64,000 nucleotides of DNA from Actinomadura luzonensis. GTDB lineage: Bacteria; Actinomycetota; Actinomycetes; Streptosporangiales; Streptosporangiaceae. The notes beneath the pieces are model-generated. The model saw only the letters and a program-made list of their open reading frames with translations. It had not been told where the DNA came from and made no database searches. Positions 18,011-26,587 of this stretch are shown in pieces. The DNA lies in the NCBI RefSeq assembly GCF_022664455.2, contig NZ_JAKRKC020000003.1, forward strand, positions 868,001-932,000, read 5' to 3'. Each line of letters opens with the position of its first letter. Positions within the stretch are counted from its first letter, which is position 1. The position numbers and the translations under genes are program-made.

Positions 18011-19657
18011 TCAGTCGCGGAGGCGTTTGGTGAGGGCGCGGCGCATGGTGGTGGAGACGAGCGCCCGCAGGCTCCGCTGGGCCCGGTCGGCGGCGGCCAG
18101 CTGCCGCCGCAGCGCCCCCACCTCCCGCCGCAGCTCCACCGCCGACTTACGCCACCGCCCCGCCTCGTCCTTCCACCTGGCCACCTGCTCCCGCAGCCGC
18201 TCGTTCTCCTTGGCCAGCCGCTCGGCCTCGGCCCGCGCCTCCACGCGGGCCCGGTACGCGCTGCGCCGCCCCACCGGCGCGACGGCCGCGCCGGGCGAGC
18301 AGGCGGTGAACCCGTACGTCTCGCCCTCGACCCAGGTCACCCCGGACACCTCGTCCACGACGTCGTCCAGGTCCTCCCCCGGCTCGGCGACCAGCCGGGC
18401 CCGGGCGAAGGCGGACGAGCGTTCCAGCCGCGCGGCGACGACGCCGTCGGCGGACTCGTGCAGCAGCACGGCCACGAGCCCGAGGCCGTCGTCGCGGGCC
18501 AGGTCGAGCAGCCGGGCGACGCTGTCCTCGCCGGGCACCCAGCCGGCGGGCAGCCGCAGCACGAACGGCACGGCCGGGTCCACGTCGTCGCGGGCGGCGA
18601 GCCGTACCCGGCCCTCGTGCCGGTAGTGGCCCTCGACCAGCACCAGGTCGAGGGCGGGGTCGAGGAGGGGGGCGCGGCGGTCGCGGCGCAGGTCGTCCCA
18701 GGGGCCGAGGACGAGCACCGACAGGTCGGGCACGGTCGAGGCGAGCAGGGCGTCCACGGCGGCCCGCACGGCGTCGTAGCCGGCGGTGCCGTCCACCACG
18801 GCGGTCACGTACGGCACCTTCCACTGCCGTCCGGGATGCCCGCGCAGCCACCGGTACGCCGGGATCCGGTCGGCGACGAACGCGTGGCTCACCCGGTCGA
18901 TCGGCTGCTTGTCGCGCATGCGCATGGTGGGCCCGAGGTGGTACGCGCGGGCCTCCGGCTCGGGCACGAAGACGGCGCCGGCCTGGGCCAGCCGGTAGCC
19001 GAGCTCGGTGTCCTGGCCGAGGACGAGGTCGTCGTCCATGGGCCCGGCGGCGGCGATCAGGCGGGCGTTGACCGAGGTCGCGCCGCCGACGTGCAGGCTG
19101 AAGGGGCGTTGCGGGTTGTCGGTGAGCCCGTCGGTGCGTTCGACGAGGTCGACGATCCAGGCGTGCGGCTCGGCGGGCTCGAAGGCGGCCGCCAGGTCGG
19201 CGGGCAGCTCGGCGGGCACCTCGGCCTCGGTGAACCTGAGGTAGCCGGTGACCACCAGGTACGGCGCCGCGTGGTGCCACCGCATGTGGGCCTCGAGCGC
19301 GCCGGGCGTGAGCACCACGTCGGCGTCGAGCCAGTGGATGACCTGCCCGGTCGCGGCGGCGAGGCCGGCGTTGCGGGCGGTGGCCCGGCCGGGCTCGGGG
19401 CAGCCGACGAGCCGGGTGCGGGCGGGCCGGTCGGCGGGCAGGCGCAGCGGCGGCTCGCTGCCGTTGTCGACGACGATCACCTCGGTGAGCTCCGCCGGGT
19501 ACGTCTGGCGGGCCAGCGCCGCGAGCACCAGGTCCAGTTTGTCCTGCCCGCCGTACGCGGGGACGACGACGCTGACCGTGAGCTCCGGCGTGAAGCGGGC
19601 GGGCGGCCGGATCGTGCGGTAGTCGTTCCCGCGCACGCGGGGCGCGCGTGCGCTCAT
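18011..19657 (-). CDS. Family 2 glycosyltransferase with C-terminal coiled coil (type A)
   Basis: 548 residues. The GT-A domain has LTVSVVVPAYGG, VIVVDNGSEPPLRLP, the DxD motif LDADVV and GQDTELGYRLAQAGAVF. The second conserved module (VLGPWDDLRRDRRAPLL) is followed by about 90 residues of charged coiled coil (EAERLAKENERLREQVARW) to the end. The ATG at 19657 overlaps the stop of the preceding gene (ATGA), so the two are coupled. The coiled coil suggests a complex with the other array proteins. The acceptor is unknown. Confidence 0.88.
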   Translation of the reverse strand: MSARAPRVRGNDYRTIRPPARFTPELTVSVVVPAYGGQDKLDLVLAALARQTYPAELTEVIVVDNGSEPPLRLPADRPARTRLVGCPEPGRATARNAGLAAATGQVIHWLDADVVLTPGALEAHMRWHHAAPYLVVTGYLRFTEAEVPAELPADLAAAFEPAEPHAWIVDLVERTDGLTDNPQRPFSLHVGGATSVNARLIAAAGPMDDDLVLGQDTELGYRLAQAGAVFVPEPEARAYHLGPTMRMRDKQPIDRVSHAFVADRIPAYRWLRGHPGRQWKVPYVTAVVDGTAGYDAVRAAVDALLASTVPDLSVLVLGPWDDLRRDRRAPLLDPALDLVLVEGHYRHEGRVRLAARDDVDPAVPFVLRLPAGWVPGEDSVARLLDLARDDGLGLVAVLLHESADGVVAARLERSSAFARARLVAEPGEDLDDVVDEVSGVTWVEGETYGFTACSPGAAVAPVGRRSAYRARVEARAEAERLAKENERLREQVARWKDEAGRWRKSAVELRREVGALRRQLAAADRAQRSLRALVSTTMRRALTKRLRD

Positions 19658-20733
19658 ACGGCTTCCATGAGCAGGCTGGGCCGGAAGCCGCGCCACTGGT
19701 TGGCGGCGACCTTGAGGAAGTGGGCGAGCGGGAGCTGCCAGGTGTGGTCGCCGCTGAGGCCGCGCCGCAGGACGTACCCGAGCCCGTGGGTGCGGTAGAC
19801 GCGGGCGCCCGCCTGGCTCGCGGCCTTGAGGAATTCGAGGTCGACCGCGCGCGCGACGCCGGGGAAGCCGCCCGTCTCGCGGAACGTCGCCGTGGAGACC
19901 ATGATCGTGCCGCCGGCCACGTGGTCGGAGTACACCTCGCTGGGGTAGCGCGCCCCGCTGGCGAACGTGGTGCGCCTGATCGTGGCCTTCAGCGGCTCCA
20001 GGTAGAAGAACTCGGCCGTGGTGCCCACCACGTCGGACTCCGCGTACGTCAGGGCCATGAACAGGTCGGCGAGGTGCCGGGGGCCGTACCAGTCGTCGTC
20101 GTCCCACTTGGCGAGGTAGTCGCCCTCGGCCAGCGCCGCCGCCCGGTTGAGCACCTCGCCGAACGGCACGGACGCCTCGGCCGCCACCCACCGCACCGGC
20201 AGCGCGCAGCTCTCGACGGCCTCGCGCACCTGCTCGAACGGCACGCCGTGCAGCCCGAGCACGACCTCGGCCGTGACGCCGCGCTGCCGCTCCATCTGCG
20301 CGAGGGCGGCGCCGACCAGGCCGGGCCGCTTGGTGGACATGACGACGCTGACGCTCGGGCCGGGCTCGGGCAGCGGGTGGGCCAGGCGGCGCAGGCGCAC
20401 GCTGTGCTCCTCCCGCCGCAGGTCGGCGAGGGAGCGGAGGCTGCCGTCGGCGGCGTGGCTCAGCCAGTCGCGGTCGGTGAGCAGGGCGGCGAGGTCGGCG
20501 GGGGCCCAGGCGGGGGCGTCCTCGGCGGTCAGCGGGACGCCGGCCGCGGCCAGCGCGGTCAGCCCGTCCAGGGGCACGGGCCCGTCGGGCCACTCGATCT
20601 CCAGGCCGCGCAGCGGGCGCAGCTCGGCGACGTCGGGCGGCCGGCCGTCGACGGCCCAGCCGGTGCCCGCCCAGTGCAGGCGGGCCAGGCCCTTCTCCGG
20701 CGTGCGGACGAAGCCGCACGGGGTGACGGACAT
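19654..20733 (-). CDS. Glycosyltransferase (type B of the local array)
   Basis: 359 residues. A roughly 120-residue N-terminal domain (FVRTPEKGLARLHWAG) ends at LRREEHSVRLRRLAHP; then comes a family 2 GT-A fold with SVSVVMSTKRPG, the acidic metal site KWDDDDWYGPRHL and a late THGLGYVLRRG segment. The ATG at 20733 has a GAGGAG site 10 nt upstream, which decides it over an earlier in-frame GTG. First gene of a two-gene operon with the type A enzyme; the same B-A pairing recurs at 22950-26581, pointing to a duplicated module. Confidence 0.87.
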   Translation of the reverse strand: MSVTPCGFVRTPEKGLARLHWAGTGWAVDGRPPDVAELRPLRGLEIEWPDGPVPLDGLTALAAAGVPLTAEDAPAWAPADLAALLTDRDWLSHAADGSLRSLADLRREEHSVRLRRLAHPLPEPGPSVSVVMSTKRPGLVGAALAQMERQRGVTAEVVLGLHGVPFEQVREAVESCALPVRWVAAEASVPFGEVLNRAAALAEGDYLAKWDDDDWYGPRHLADLFMALTYAESDVVGTTAEFFYLEPLKATIRRTTFASGARYPSEVYSDHVAGGTIMVSTATFRETGGFPGVARAVDLEFLKAASQAGARVYRTHGLGYVLRRGLSGDHTWQLPLAHFLKVAANQWRGFRPSLLMEAV

Positions 20734-20989
20734 GAGACAGGTGCTCCTCGGGACCACGGGGCGGATTGATCGGCGCCTACCTTACGCCCGTTTGTTAAGT
20801 GCCGACCGTGGAGTGGCGTTTCCGGCAGAGCAGGCACTCCGGGCGTGGCGGGAGGTCGCGGGTTGCCAGGGTTCCTCCAGGAACTTGTGGCACGGTAGGG
20901 GCCGCCGTTGATTAGGGTGTCAATAATCCCCTCATGTCCGTAGCGCCTCCCTTGTGGTAGAAGGCGTGCTCTACGAAAGGTATGCGCGG
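20734..20989. promoter_or_regulatory. Divergent promoter region of the two glycosyltransferase operons
   Basis: A 256-nt region between two operons that are read away from each other. It is less GC-rich than its surroundings and includes AT-richer stretches near 20777-20805 and 20905-20935, where promoters would be expected. I do not see a clean -35/-10 pair or a palindrome that would identify a regulator. Confidence 0.5.
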
Positions 20990-21427
20990 ATGTCCTCGCC
21001 CCGCCGACTGGCAGCGATCGGCGCACTCCTCGCAGTCGTGGCCGCCGCCGCCCTCGTGACGCTCGTCCTCGCCGGACGGACGACGGCCGGCGTGGCCGCC
21101 GCCACGGCGGCGTTCCTCGTCCTGCTGGCGGCCCTCGCCTTCCTCGCGGTCACCGTGCGCCGCCTGGACGGCAAGGCGCACCGCATCGACCTGCGGGTCA
21201 AGAAGTACGAGGCCGAGCTGGCCCGCACGACCACCGCGCTCAGGGCCATCGACACCCGCCTCGGCCTGCTGGTGCAGGCCGTCGAGGAGTCCGCCGCGCG
21301 GCGGGCCGAGGACATCGGCGCGATCCTCGCCTCCCTCGGCGAGGACCGGGTGAACGCCATGGCGCGGGCGCGCGAGGTGGAGGAGCTGCGCGCGGAGGTC
21401 CGCGCCCTGGCCGGGGACGGCGGATGA
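20990..21427 (+). CDS. Small membrane protein with coiled coil
   Basis: 145 residues from the ATG at 20990 (AAAGG site about 9 nt before); a GTG at 20954 is an alternative. Two hydrophobic helices (about 7-27 and 32-55) come first, then LDGKAHRIDLRVKKYEAELA and a heptad-rich tail to the end. There is no catalytic motif. It opens an operon with three glycosyltransferases and overlaps the next gene by 4 nt. A likely role is a membrane anchor or scaffold that holds the soluble coiled-coil glycosyltransferases at the membrane; this is inference from context. Confidence 0.8.
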   Translation: MSSPRRLAAIGALLAVVAAAALVTLVLAGRTTAGVAAATAAFLVLLAALAFLAVTVRRLDGKAHRIDLRVKKYEAELARTTTALRAIDTRLGLLVQAVEESAARRAEDIGAILASLGEDRVNAMARAREVEELRAEVRALAGDGG

Positions 21428-22953
21428 GCGGCCCCCTCGCCGGCCGGGACCCCGGCCCCCGGATCAGGCACAACGACTACGGCGTGCTCCGCCCGCCCGC
21501 GCCGGGGACCTGGCGGCCGTCGATGACCGTCTCCGTGGTCATCCCGGCCCGCGACTGCGCGGAGGCGCTGGAGCGGACGCTCGCGGCGCTGGCGCGGCAG
21601 ACGTACCCGGCCGAACTGGTCGAGGTGGTCGTCGCCGACGACGGCAGCGAGCCGCCGCTGGAGGCGCCGGGGGCGCGGGTCGTGCGGGTGCGCGACGGCT
21701 GGGGACGCGGCGCGGCCCGGCAGGCCGGGCAGCTCGCCGCCACCGGCGAGGTCGTGCTCTGGCTGGACGCCGACATGCTGCCGGCCGACGACCATGTCGA
21801 GGCGCACATGCGCTGGCACCACCTCCTCGGCTACGCGGTGGTGATGGGCGAGACGCGGTTCGTGCGCGAGCCGGGCGAGGAGGGCGAGCAGTCCGCGTAC
21901 GTGCGCGAGCGGCTGGCGGCCACCGACCGGCTCAGGCGGGCCGGGAGCGGGGCGTACCTGCTGCACACGGGCGCGTCCGCGTCCGTGCGGGCCGGGCTGC
22001 TGCGCGCGGCCGGCGGCGTGGACGTCACGCTCAACATGGCCGAGGACACCGAGCTGGGCTACCGGCTGGCGCAGGCCGGCGCCGTGTTCGTCCCGGACGC
22101 CGAGGCGCGGGCCCGGCACGTCGGGCCCTCCACCGTGATGCTGCGGGAGAAGGAGGTGCACCGGCACAACTGGTCGTACCTGGGCGACCTGATCCCCGAC
22201 CTGCGCTGGCTGCGGAGCCATCCGCGCCGCTGCTGGCGGGTGCCGTACGTCGAGGTGGTCGTCACGGCCGGCGGCTACGAGGAGACGCGGGCGAGCGTGG
22301 ACTCGGCCCTCGCGGGGACGCTGCCCGACGCCGCCGTCACCCTCGTCGGCCCCTGGGGACGGCTCACCGGGGAACGCCGGGCCAGCCTCGACGACCCCGT
22401 GCTCGACCTGCGGCTGCTGCACAACCTGTACGCGCACGAGCCCCGGGTCGCGTTCGCGGAGGGCGTGGCGCCGAGCGCCGCGCCCACCCCGTTCCGGCTC
22501 CGCCTGCCGACCGGGTGGGTGCTCGGCGCCGACACCCTCGCCAGGCTCGTCGAGCACGCCGGCGGCGAGACGCTGGGGCTGGTCAGCGCCGCCCTGGCAG
22601 AGGGACGGGACGGCGTCGTCGCCGCCCGCCTGGAGCGCACCGCCGCCTTCTCCCGCGCCGCCCTCTTCCCGGGCGCGCCCGACGACCTCGTGCACGAGAT
22701 GTACGGCTCCGAGTGGGTCAGCGGCGCCGAGTACGGCTTCGCCACCGCCGAGGAGGCCGAGCCGCTGGGCGGCGACCCGGCGAAGTGGCGGGCCCTCGCC
22801 GGACGGCGGCTCGGCGAGATCAAGGAGCTGACCCGCACGGTGGAGCGGCTGCGGGCCGAGGTCGAGCGCCTGTCCGCCGCCGAACCCCAGGAGGAGGACG
22901 ACGGGAAGGGACCGCTCGCCGCCCTGATCCGGCAGCTCCGGAGCGCCGGATGA
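21424..22953 (+). CDS. Family 2 glycosyltransferase with C-terminal coiled coil (type A)
   Basis: 509 residues, start coupled by ATGA to the membrane protein. The GT-A domain has MTVSVVIPARDC, VVVADDGSEPPLEAP, the DxD motif LDADMLPADDH and AEDTELGYRLAQAGAVF; the second module has LVGPWGRLTGERRASL. The C-terminus (about 455-490, IKELTRTVERLRAEVERL) is a short coiled coil. It carries the array signature RHNDYGVLRPPAPGTW near the N-terminus. It is closest by eye to the proteins at 18011 and 24914. Confidence 0.88.
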   Translation: MSGPLAGRDPGPRIRHNDYGVLRPPAPGTWRPSMTVSVVIPARDCAEALERTLAALARQTYPAELVEVVVADDGSEPPLEAPGARVVRVRDGWGRGAARQAGQLAATGEVVLWLDADMLPADDHVEAHMRWHHLLGYAVVMGETRFVREPGEEGEQSAYVRERLAATDRLRRAGSGAYLLHTGASASVRAGLLRAAGGVDVTLNMAEDTELGYRLAQAGAVFVPDAEARARHVGPSTVMLREKEVHRHNWSYLGDLIPDLRWLRSHPRRCWRVPYVEVVVTAGGYEETRASVDSALAGTLPDAAVTLVGPWGRLTGERRASLDDPVLDLRLLHNLYAHEPRVAFAEGVAPSAAPTPFRLRLPTGWVLGADTLARLVEHAGGETLGLVSAALAEGRDGVVAARLERTAAFSRAALFPGAPDDLVHEMYGSEWVSGAEYGFATAEEAEPLGGDPAKWRALAGRRLGEIKELTRTVERLRAEVERLSAAEPQEEDDGKGPLAALIRQLRSAG

Positions 22954-24917
22954 TCCGCGAGCTCCTGACCGAGCACCCGGACGCGAGCGTCTTCCACGCC
23001 GGGCTCGACGACCCGGAGCCGCTGCGCGCGGCCGGCGACCGGCGCCGCGTCGTGGACCTGGACCACGACCTGCTGGAGCCGCACGCCGGGCCCGGGCGGG
23101 CCCGCGCGGTGCTGGTCCTCGCCAGGACCCCGGCCGACCTGCGCCGCGCCGCTACCCTCCACAAGCTCCTGCCGGAGTCGGCGCGGGTGGTCGTGGCGGT
23201 GCTGGACACGCCCGCCGCGCACCCCGCGCCCGTCCCCACGCCGACGCCCGCGCACCGGTGGCGGGCCCTGACGGACCTGCGCGTGCACCGGCCGCGCGAC
23301 CGGGTCTGGGTGGTGGACGCCCGCTTCTCCGCCCCCGTCCCGTCGGGCCGGACGGTCACCGCCACCGCCCGGGCCTTCGCCGGCCACCGCCTCGACGTGA
23401 TCACCGCCCCGGCGGCGGCGATCGCCGGCGTCGGGGCCGCCGACTGGCGTCCCGGCGACCCGAACGCGACCCCCGCCGACCTGACCGGCCCGGTCCCGGA
23501 GCGCGTGGGAGCGCCCGGCGGCGACATGGTGCTGCGCACGACGGGCGACGACCACGAGCCGCCGCCCGGCACCGGGCCAGGCGGGGAGGCCGGCGCGCCC
23601 GCCTGGAGCGGGGACGAGACCCCCGCCTGGGCCGGCGACGAGCAGCCGATCGAGCGCCCCGCCGTCCAGGCCGTGAGCTGGGAGCTCCTGGGCCGCCCCG
23701 GCATGGCCCGCTCGCCGCTCGCCGACCCCGACGTCCTGTCCGACCCCTCCATGATCCCCCCGGTGGACGAGCGCCTGGTCAACCCCCAGGGCTTCGTGAC
23801 CACCCCGTCGCGCGGCACGGCCGCGCTGCTGGAGCGCGACGGCCGCTGGTCGGTCGTCCTGGACGGCAAGGCCGTCACCTCGTTCGCGGAGTCGGGCGGC
23901 GTCACCGACGCGGACGTGGCCAGACTCCGCCAGATCCGCGCCGTCGAGGTCGGCTGGCACCACGCCCACAGCGGCCCGCTGGCCGCCGTGCGGGTGCTCG
24001 CCGGGCTGGCCGCCGCCGGGGTGCCGCTGGTGTCGGAGCGGGTGCCGCGCTGGGCCGGGGCGCTCGGCGACGAGGTCATCGAGCTGATCGAGCGCCGCCC
24101 CGACCTGTCGGACGACCTGCGGCGCGAGGAGCACAGCATCCGGCTGCGCCGGGCGGCCCTGCGCACGCACGGCGTGGCGGCCCGCTGGGAGCAGCTCGGC
24201 GCGCCGCCGCCCGCTCCCCCGCTCACCTCGATCCTGCTGGCCACCCGCCGCGCCGACATGGTCGCCTTCGCCCTCGGCCAGGCCGCCCGCCAGCGCGGCG
24301 CGCAGTTCGAGGTGGTGCTCGCCCTGCACGGCGTCCCGAAGGAGCATCCGGAGGTGGCGGCGGCGGTCGCGGCGTTCAAGCACCCCCTCACCGTGTACGA
24401 GGCCGGCCGCGAGGAGATCTTCGGCGAGGTGCTGAACGAGGCGGCGGCCCGCGCGTCGGGCTCGTTCCTGCTGAAGATGGACGACGACGACTGGTACGGC
24501 CCCGACTTCCTGTCCGACCTGCTCCTCGCCCACTCCTACTCGGGCGCGCAGGTGGTCGGCACGGTCCCGGAGTTCGTGTACCTGGCCGCCATCGGCGTCA
24601 CCGTGCACCGCAGGCAGGTCACCGAGCAGATCACCAGCTTCGTCGCGGGCGGCACGATCCTGGTGGAGCGCTCCGCGTTCCAGGCGGTGGGCGGCTTCCG
24701 CCCGCTGCGGCGCTCGGTCGACACCCAGTTCCAGGAGGCCCTGCAGGCGGCCGGCGGCCAGATCTACCGCACCCACGGCCTCGGCTACATCCTGCGCCGC
24801 GGCCCGGCCGCGAACCACACCTGGCAGGAGCCGATCGGCACGTTCCTGCAGCGCAACCGCCGCCAGTGGCGCGGTTTCCGGCCGAACGCCCTGATGGAGC
24901 TGGACGAGACCCCATGA
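22950..24917 (+). CDS. Glycosyltransferase (type B) with about 285-residue N-terminal extension
   Basis: 655 residues, start coupled by ATGA. Residues 290-655 match the type B enzyme at 19654 from end to end: FVTTPSRGTAALLERDG, LRREEHSIRLRR, LTSILLATRRADM, KMDDDDWYGPDFL, THGLGYILRRG and RNRRQWRGFRPNALME. Residues 1-285 are extra, with a Rossmann-like start (ASVFHAGLDDPEPL, ARAVLVLARTPADLRRA) and a Pro/Gly/Asp-rich linker near 200-240. The extension could be an inert GT-like domain or a binding module. It is part of the four-gene operon 20990-26581. Confidence 0.86.
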   Translation: MIRELLTEHPDASVFHAGLDDPEPLRAAGDRRRVVDLDHDLLEPHAGPGRARAVLVLARTPADLRRAATLHKLLPESARVVVAVLDTPAAHPAPVPTPTPAHRWRALTDLRVHRPRDRVWVVDARFSAPVPSGRTVTATARAFAGHRLDVITAPAAAIAGVGAADWRPGDPNATPADLTGPVPERVGAPGGDMVLRTTGDDHEPPPGTGPGGEAGAPAWSGDETPAWAGDEQPIERPAVQAVSWELLGRPGMARSPLADPDVLSDPSMIPPVDERLVNPQGFVTTPSRGTAALLERDGRWSVVLDGKAVTSFAESGGVTDADVARLRQIRAVEVGWHHAHSGPLAAVRVLAGLAAAGVPLVSERVPRWAGALGDEVIELIERRPDLSDDLRREEHSIRLRRAALRTHGVAARWEQLGAPPPAPPLTSILLATRRADMVAFALGQAARQRGAQFEVVLALHGVPKEHPEVAAAVAAFKHPLTVYEAGREEIFGEVLNEAAARASGSFLLKMDDDDWYGPDFLSDLLLAHSYSGAQVVGTVPEFVYLAAIGVTVHRRQVTEQITSFVAGGTILVERSAFQAVGGFRPLRRSVDTQFQEALQAAGGQIYRTHGLGYILRRGPAANHTWQEPIGTFLQRNRRQWRGFRPNALMELDETP

Positions 24918-26581
24918 TCCGCATCCGCCGCAACGACTTCGGCGTGCTGACCCCGCCCGCGCTCGGCGCCTGGGAGCCGTCGCGCACCGTCACCGTCGTC
25001 ATCCCGGCCCACGACCGGCAGGAGACGCTGGAGCTGACGCTGGCCGCGCTCGCCGCCCAGTCCTACCCGGAGCACCTGCTCGACGTCGTCGTCGTGGACG
25101 ACGGCAGCGCCACCCCGCTGCGCCTGCCCGACCTCGCGCCCGGCCGGACCAAGCTGATCAGCAGCCCGCCGGGCGGCTGGGGCCGGGCGTGGGCCGTCCA
25201 GGCGGGCCTCGACGCGGCCGCCGGCGAGGTGATCCTCGTGCTGGACGCCGACATGGTGCCGCACCGCCACCACGTGGAGGCCCAGCTCCGCTGGCACCAT
25301 CTGGTCCCGTACGCGGTGGTGCTCGGCTGGATCGACTTCACCGCCGCCGACGCGCCGCCCTCCCCCGCCGAGGTGCGGCGGGCGGTGGCCGCCGGCCGGG
25401 AGGCGGACCTGTTCCCGCTCGCCCCGCACCGCCACGACTGGGCGGAGCGGATCATCGCCGAGCACGACGGGCTGCGCACCGCCCCCAGCTCGCTGGTCTC
25501 CCGCGTGCACGTGGGGGCGACGGCGTCGTACCCGGCGGCGCTGCTGCGCTCGATCGGCGGCCTGGACACGGCGCTCGTCCTGGCCGAGGACACCGAGCTG
25601 GGCTACCGCCTCACGCAGGCGGGCGCGGCGTTCGTGCCGGACCCGGAGGCGCGGGCCTGGCACCTCGGCCTGCCGACGGCCATGCGCGAGCACGCCGCGC
25701 TGAAGCGGCACAACGACCCGTACGTCGCCGACCGCGTCCCCTACCGCCGCTACCTGCGCACCGACCCCGGGCGGCAGTGGCTGGTCCAGTACGTGGACGC
25801 GACGGTGCCGGCCGGGCCGTACGAGGACGTCCGCGCCACGGTGGACGGCCTGCTGGCCTCCTCGCTGCCCGACGTCGGCGTCACGATCACCGGCCCGTGG
25901 GAGTCGCTGGACGACGGGCGCCGCTCCCCGCTCCGCGACCCGGACCTCGACCTGCGGCTGATCCGGGCCACGTTCGAGCACGACCCGCGGGTGCGGCTGG
26001 CCGCCGGGCCGGCCGGCACCGGCGCGCCGTTCCTGCTGACCCTCCCGCCCGGCTGGGTCCCGGCCGCGGACACGCTGGAGCGCCTGGTGGGCCACCTGGA
26101 GGAGCACGACCTCGGCGCGCTGCTCATCGCGCTGGAGGAGACGGCGACGGGCGTCACGACCGCCCGCCTGGACCGCACCGCGGCGCTCGCCAGGACGGCC
26201 CTGGTGGCGGCGCCGGGCGAGGACCCCGACGACGTCCTCGACGCCGTCTTCGGCCTGGAGTGGGCGGACGGCGAGAGCTGGGGCCTGCGCCGCCGCCCGG
26301 CCGTCTACCCGCCCCGCCGCCGCAGGCCCTCGGAAGCGGCCCTCCTCGCGGCCCGCCACGAGAGGGAGCTGGCCCTGCACCGTAAGCGGGTCGCCGCGCT
26401 GCGCGCCGAGCTAGCCCAGCTCAAGCGCGAGGCGGGCAAGCACGCCAGGGACGCGGCCCGCTGGCGGGAGAAGGCCGAGACCTGGCGGCGCGAGGCCGTG
26501 GAGCTGGCCCGCGCCCAGGACCGCACGGTGCTGCGCCGCGCCGTCCGCCGGGTGCGCAGGATCGCCTTCCCCGGCGGCTGA
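24914..26581 (+). CDS. Family 2 glycosyltransferase with C-terminal coiled coil (type A)
   Basis: 555 residues, coupled by ATGA to the preceding type B enzyme. The array signature RRNDFGVLTPPALGAW is followed by the GT-A domain (VTVVIPAHDRQ, VVVVDDGSATPLRLP, LDADMVPHRHH, AEDTELGYRLTQAGAAF), the second module (ITGPWESLDDGRRSPL) and about 90 residues of basic coiled coil (HRKRVAALRAELAQLKREA). It is the last gene of the operon and ends 6 nt before the convergent hom gene, with no clear terminator between. Confidence 0.88.
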   Translation: MIRIRRNDFGVLTPPALGAWEPSRTVTVVIPAHDRQETLELTLAALAAQSYPEHLLDVVVVDDGSATPLRLPDLAPGRTKLISSPPGGWGRAWAVQAGLDAAAGEVILVLDADMVPHRHHVEAQLRWHHLVPYAVVLGWIDFTAADAPPSPAEVRRAVAAGREADLFPLAPHRHDWAERIIAEHDGLRTAPSSLVSRVHVGATASYPAALLRSIGGLDTALVLAEDTELGYRLTQAGAAFVPDPEARAWHLGLPTAMREHAALKRHNDPYVADRVPYRRYLRTDPGRQWLVQYVDATVPAGPYEDVRATVDGLLASSLPDVGVTITGPWESLDDGRRSPLRDPDLDLRLIRATFEHDPRVRLAAGPAGTGAPFLLTLPPGWVPAADTLERLVGHLEEHDLGALLIALEETATGVTTARLDRTAALARTALVAAPGEDPDDVLDAVFGLEWADGESWGLRRRPAVYPPRRRRPSEAALLAARHERELALHRKRVAALRAELAQLKREAGKHARDAARWREKAETWRREAVELARAQDRTVLRRAVRRVRRIAFPGG

Positions 26582-26587
26582 GCGCGG

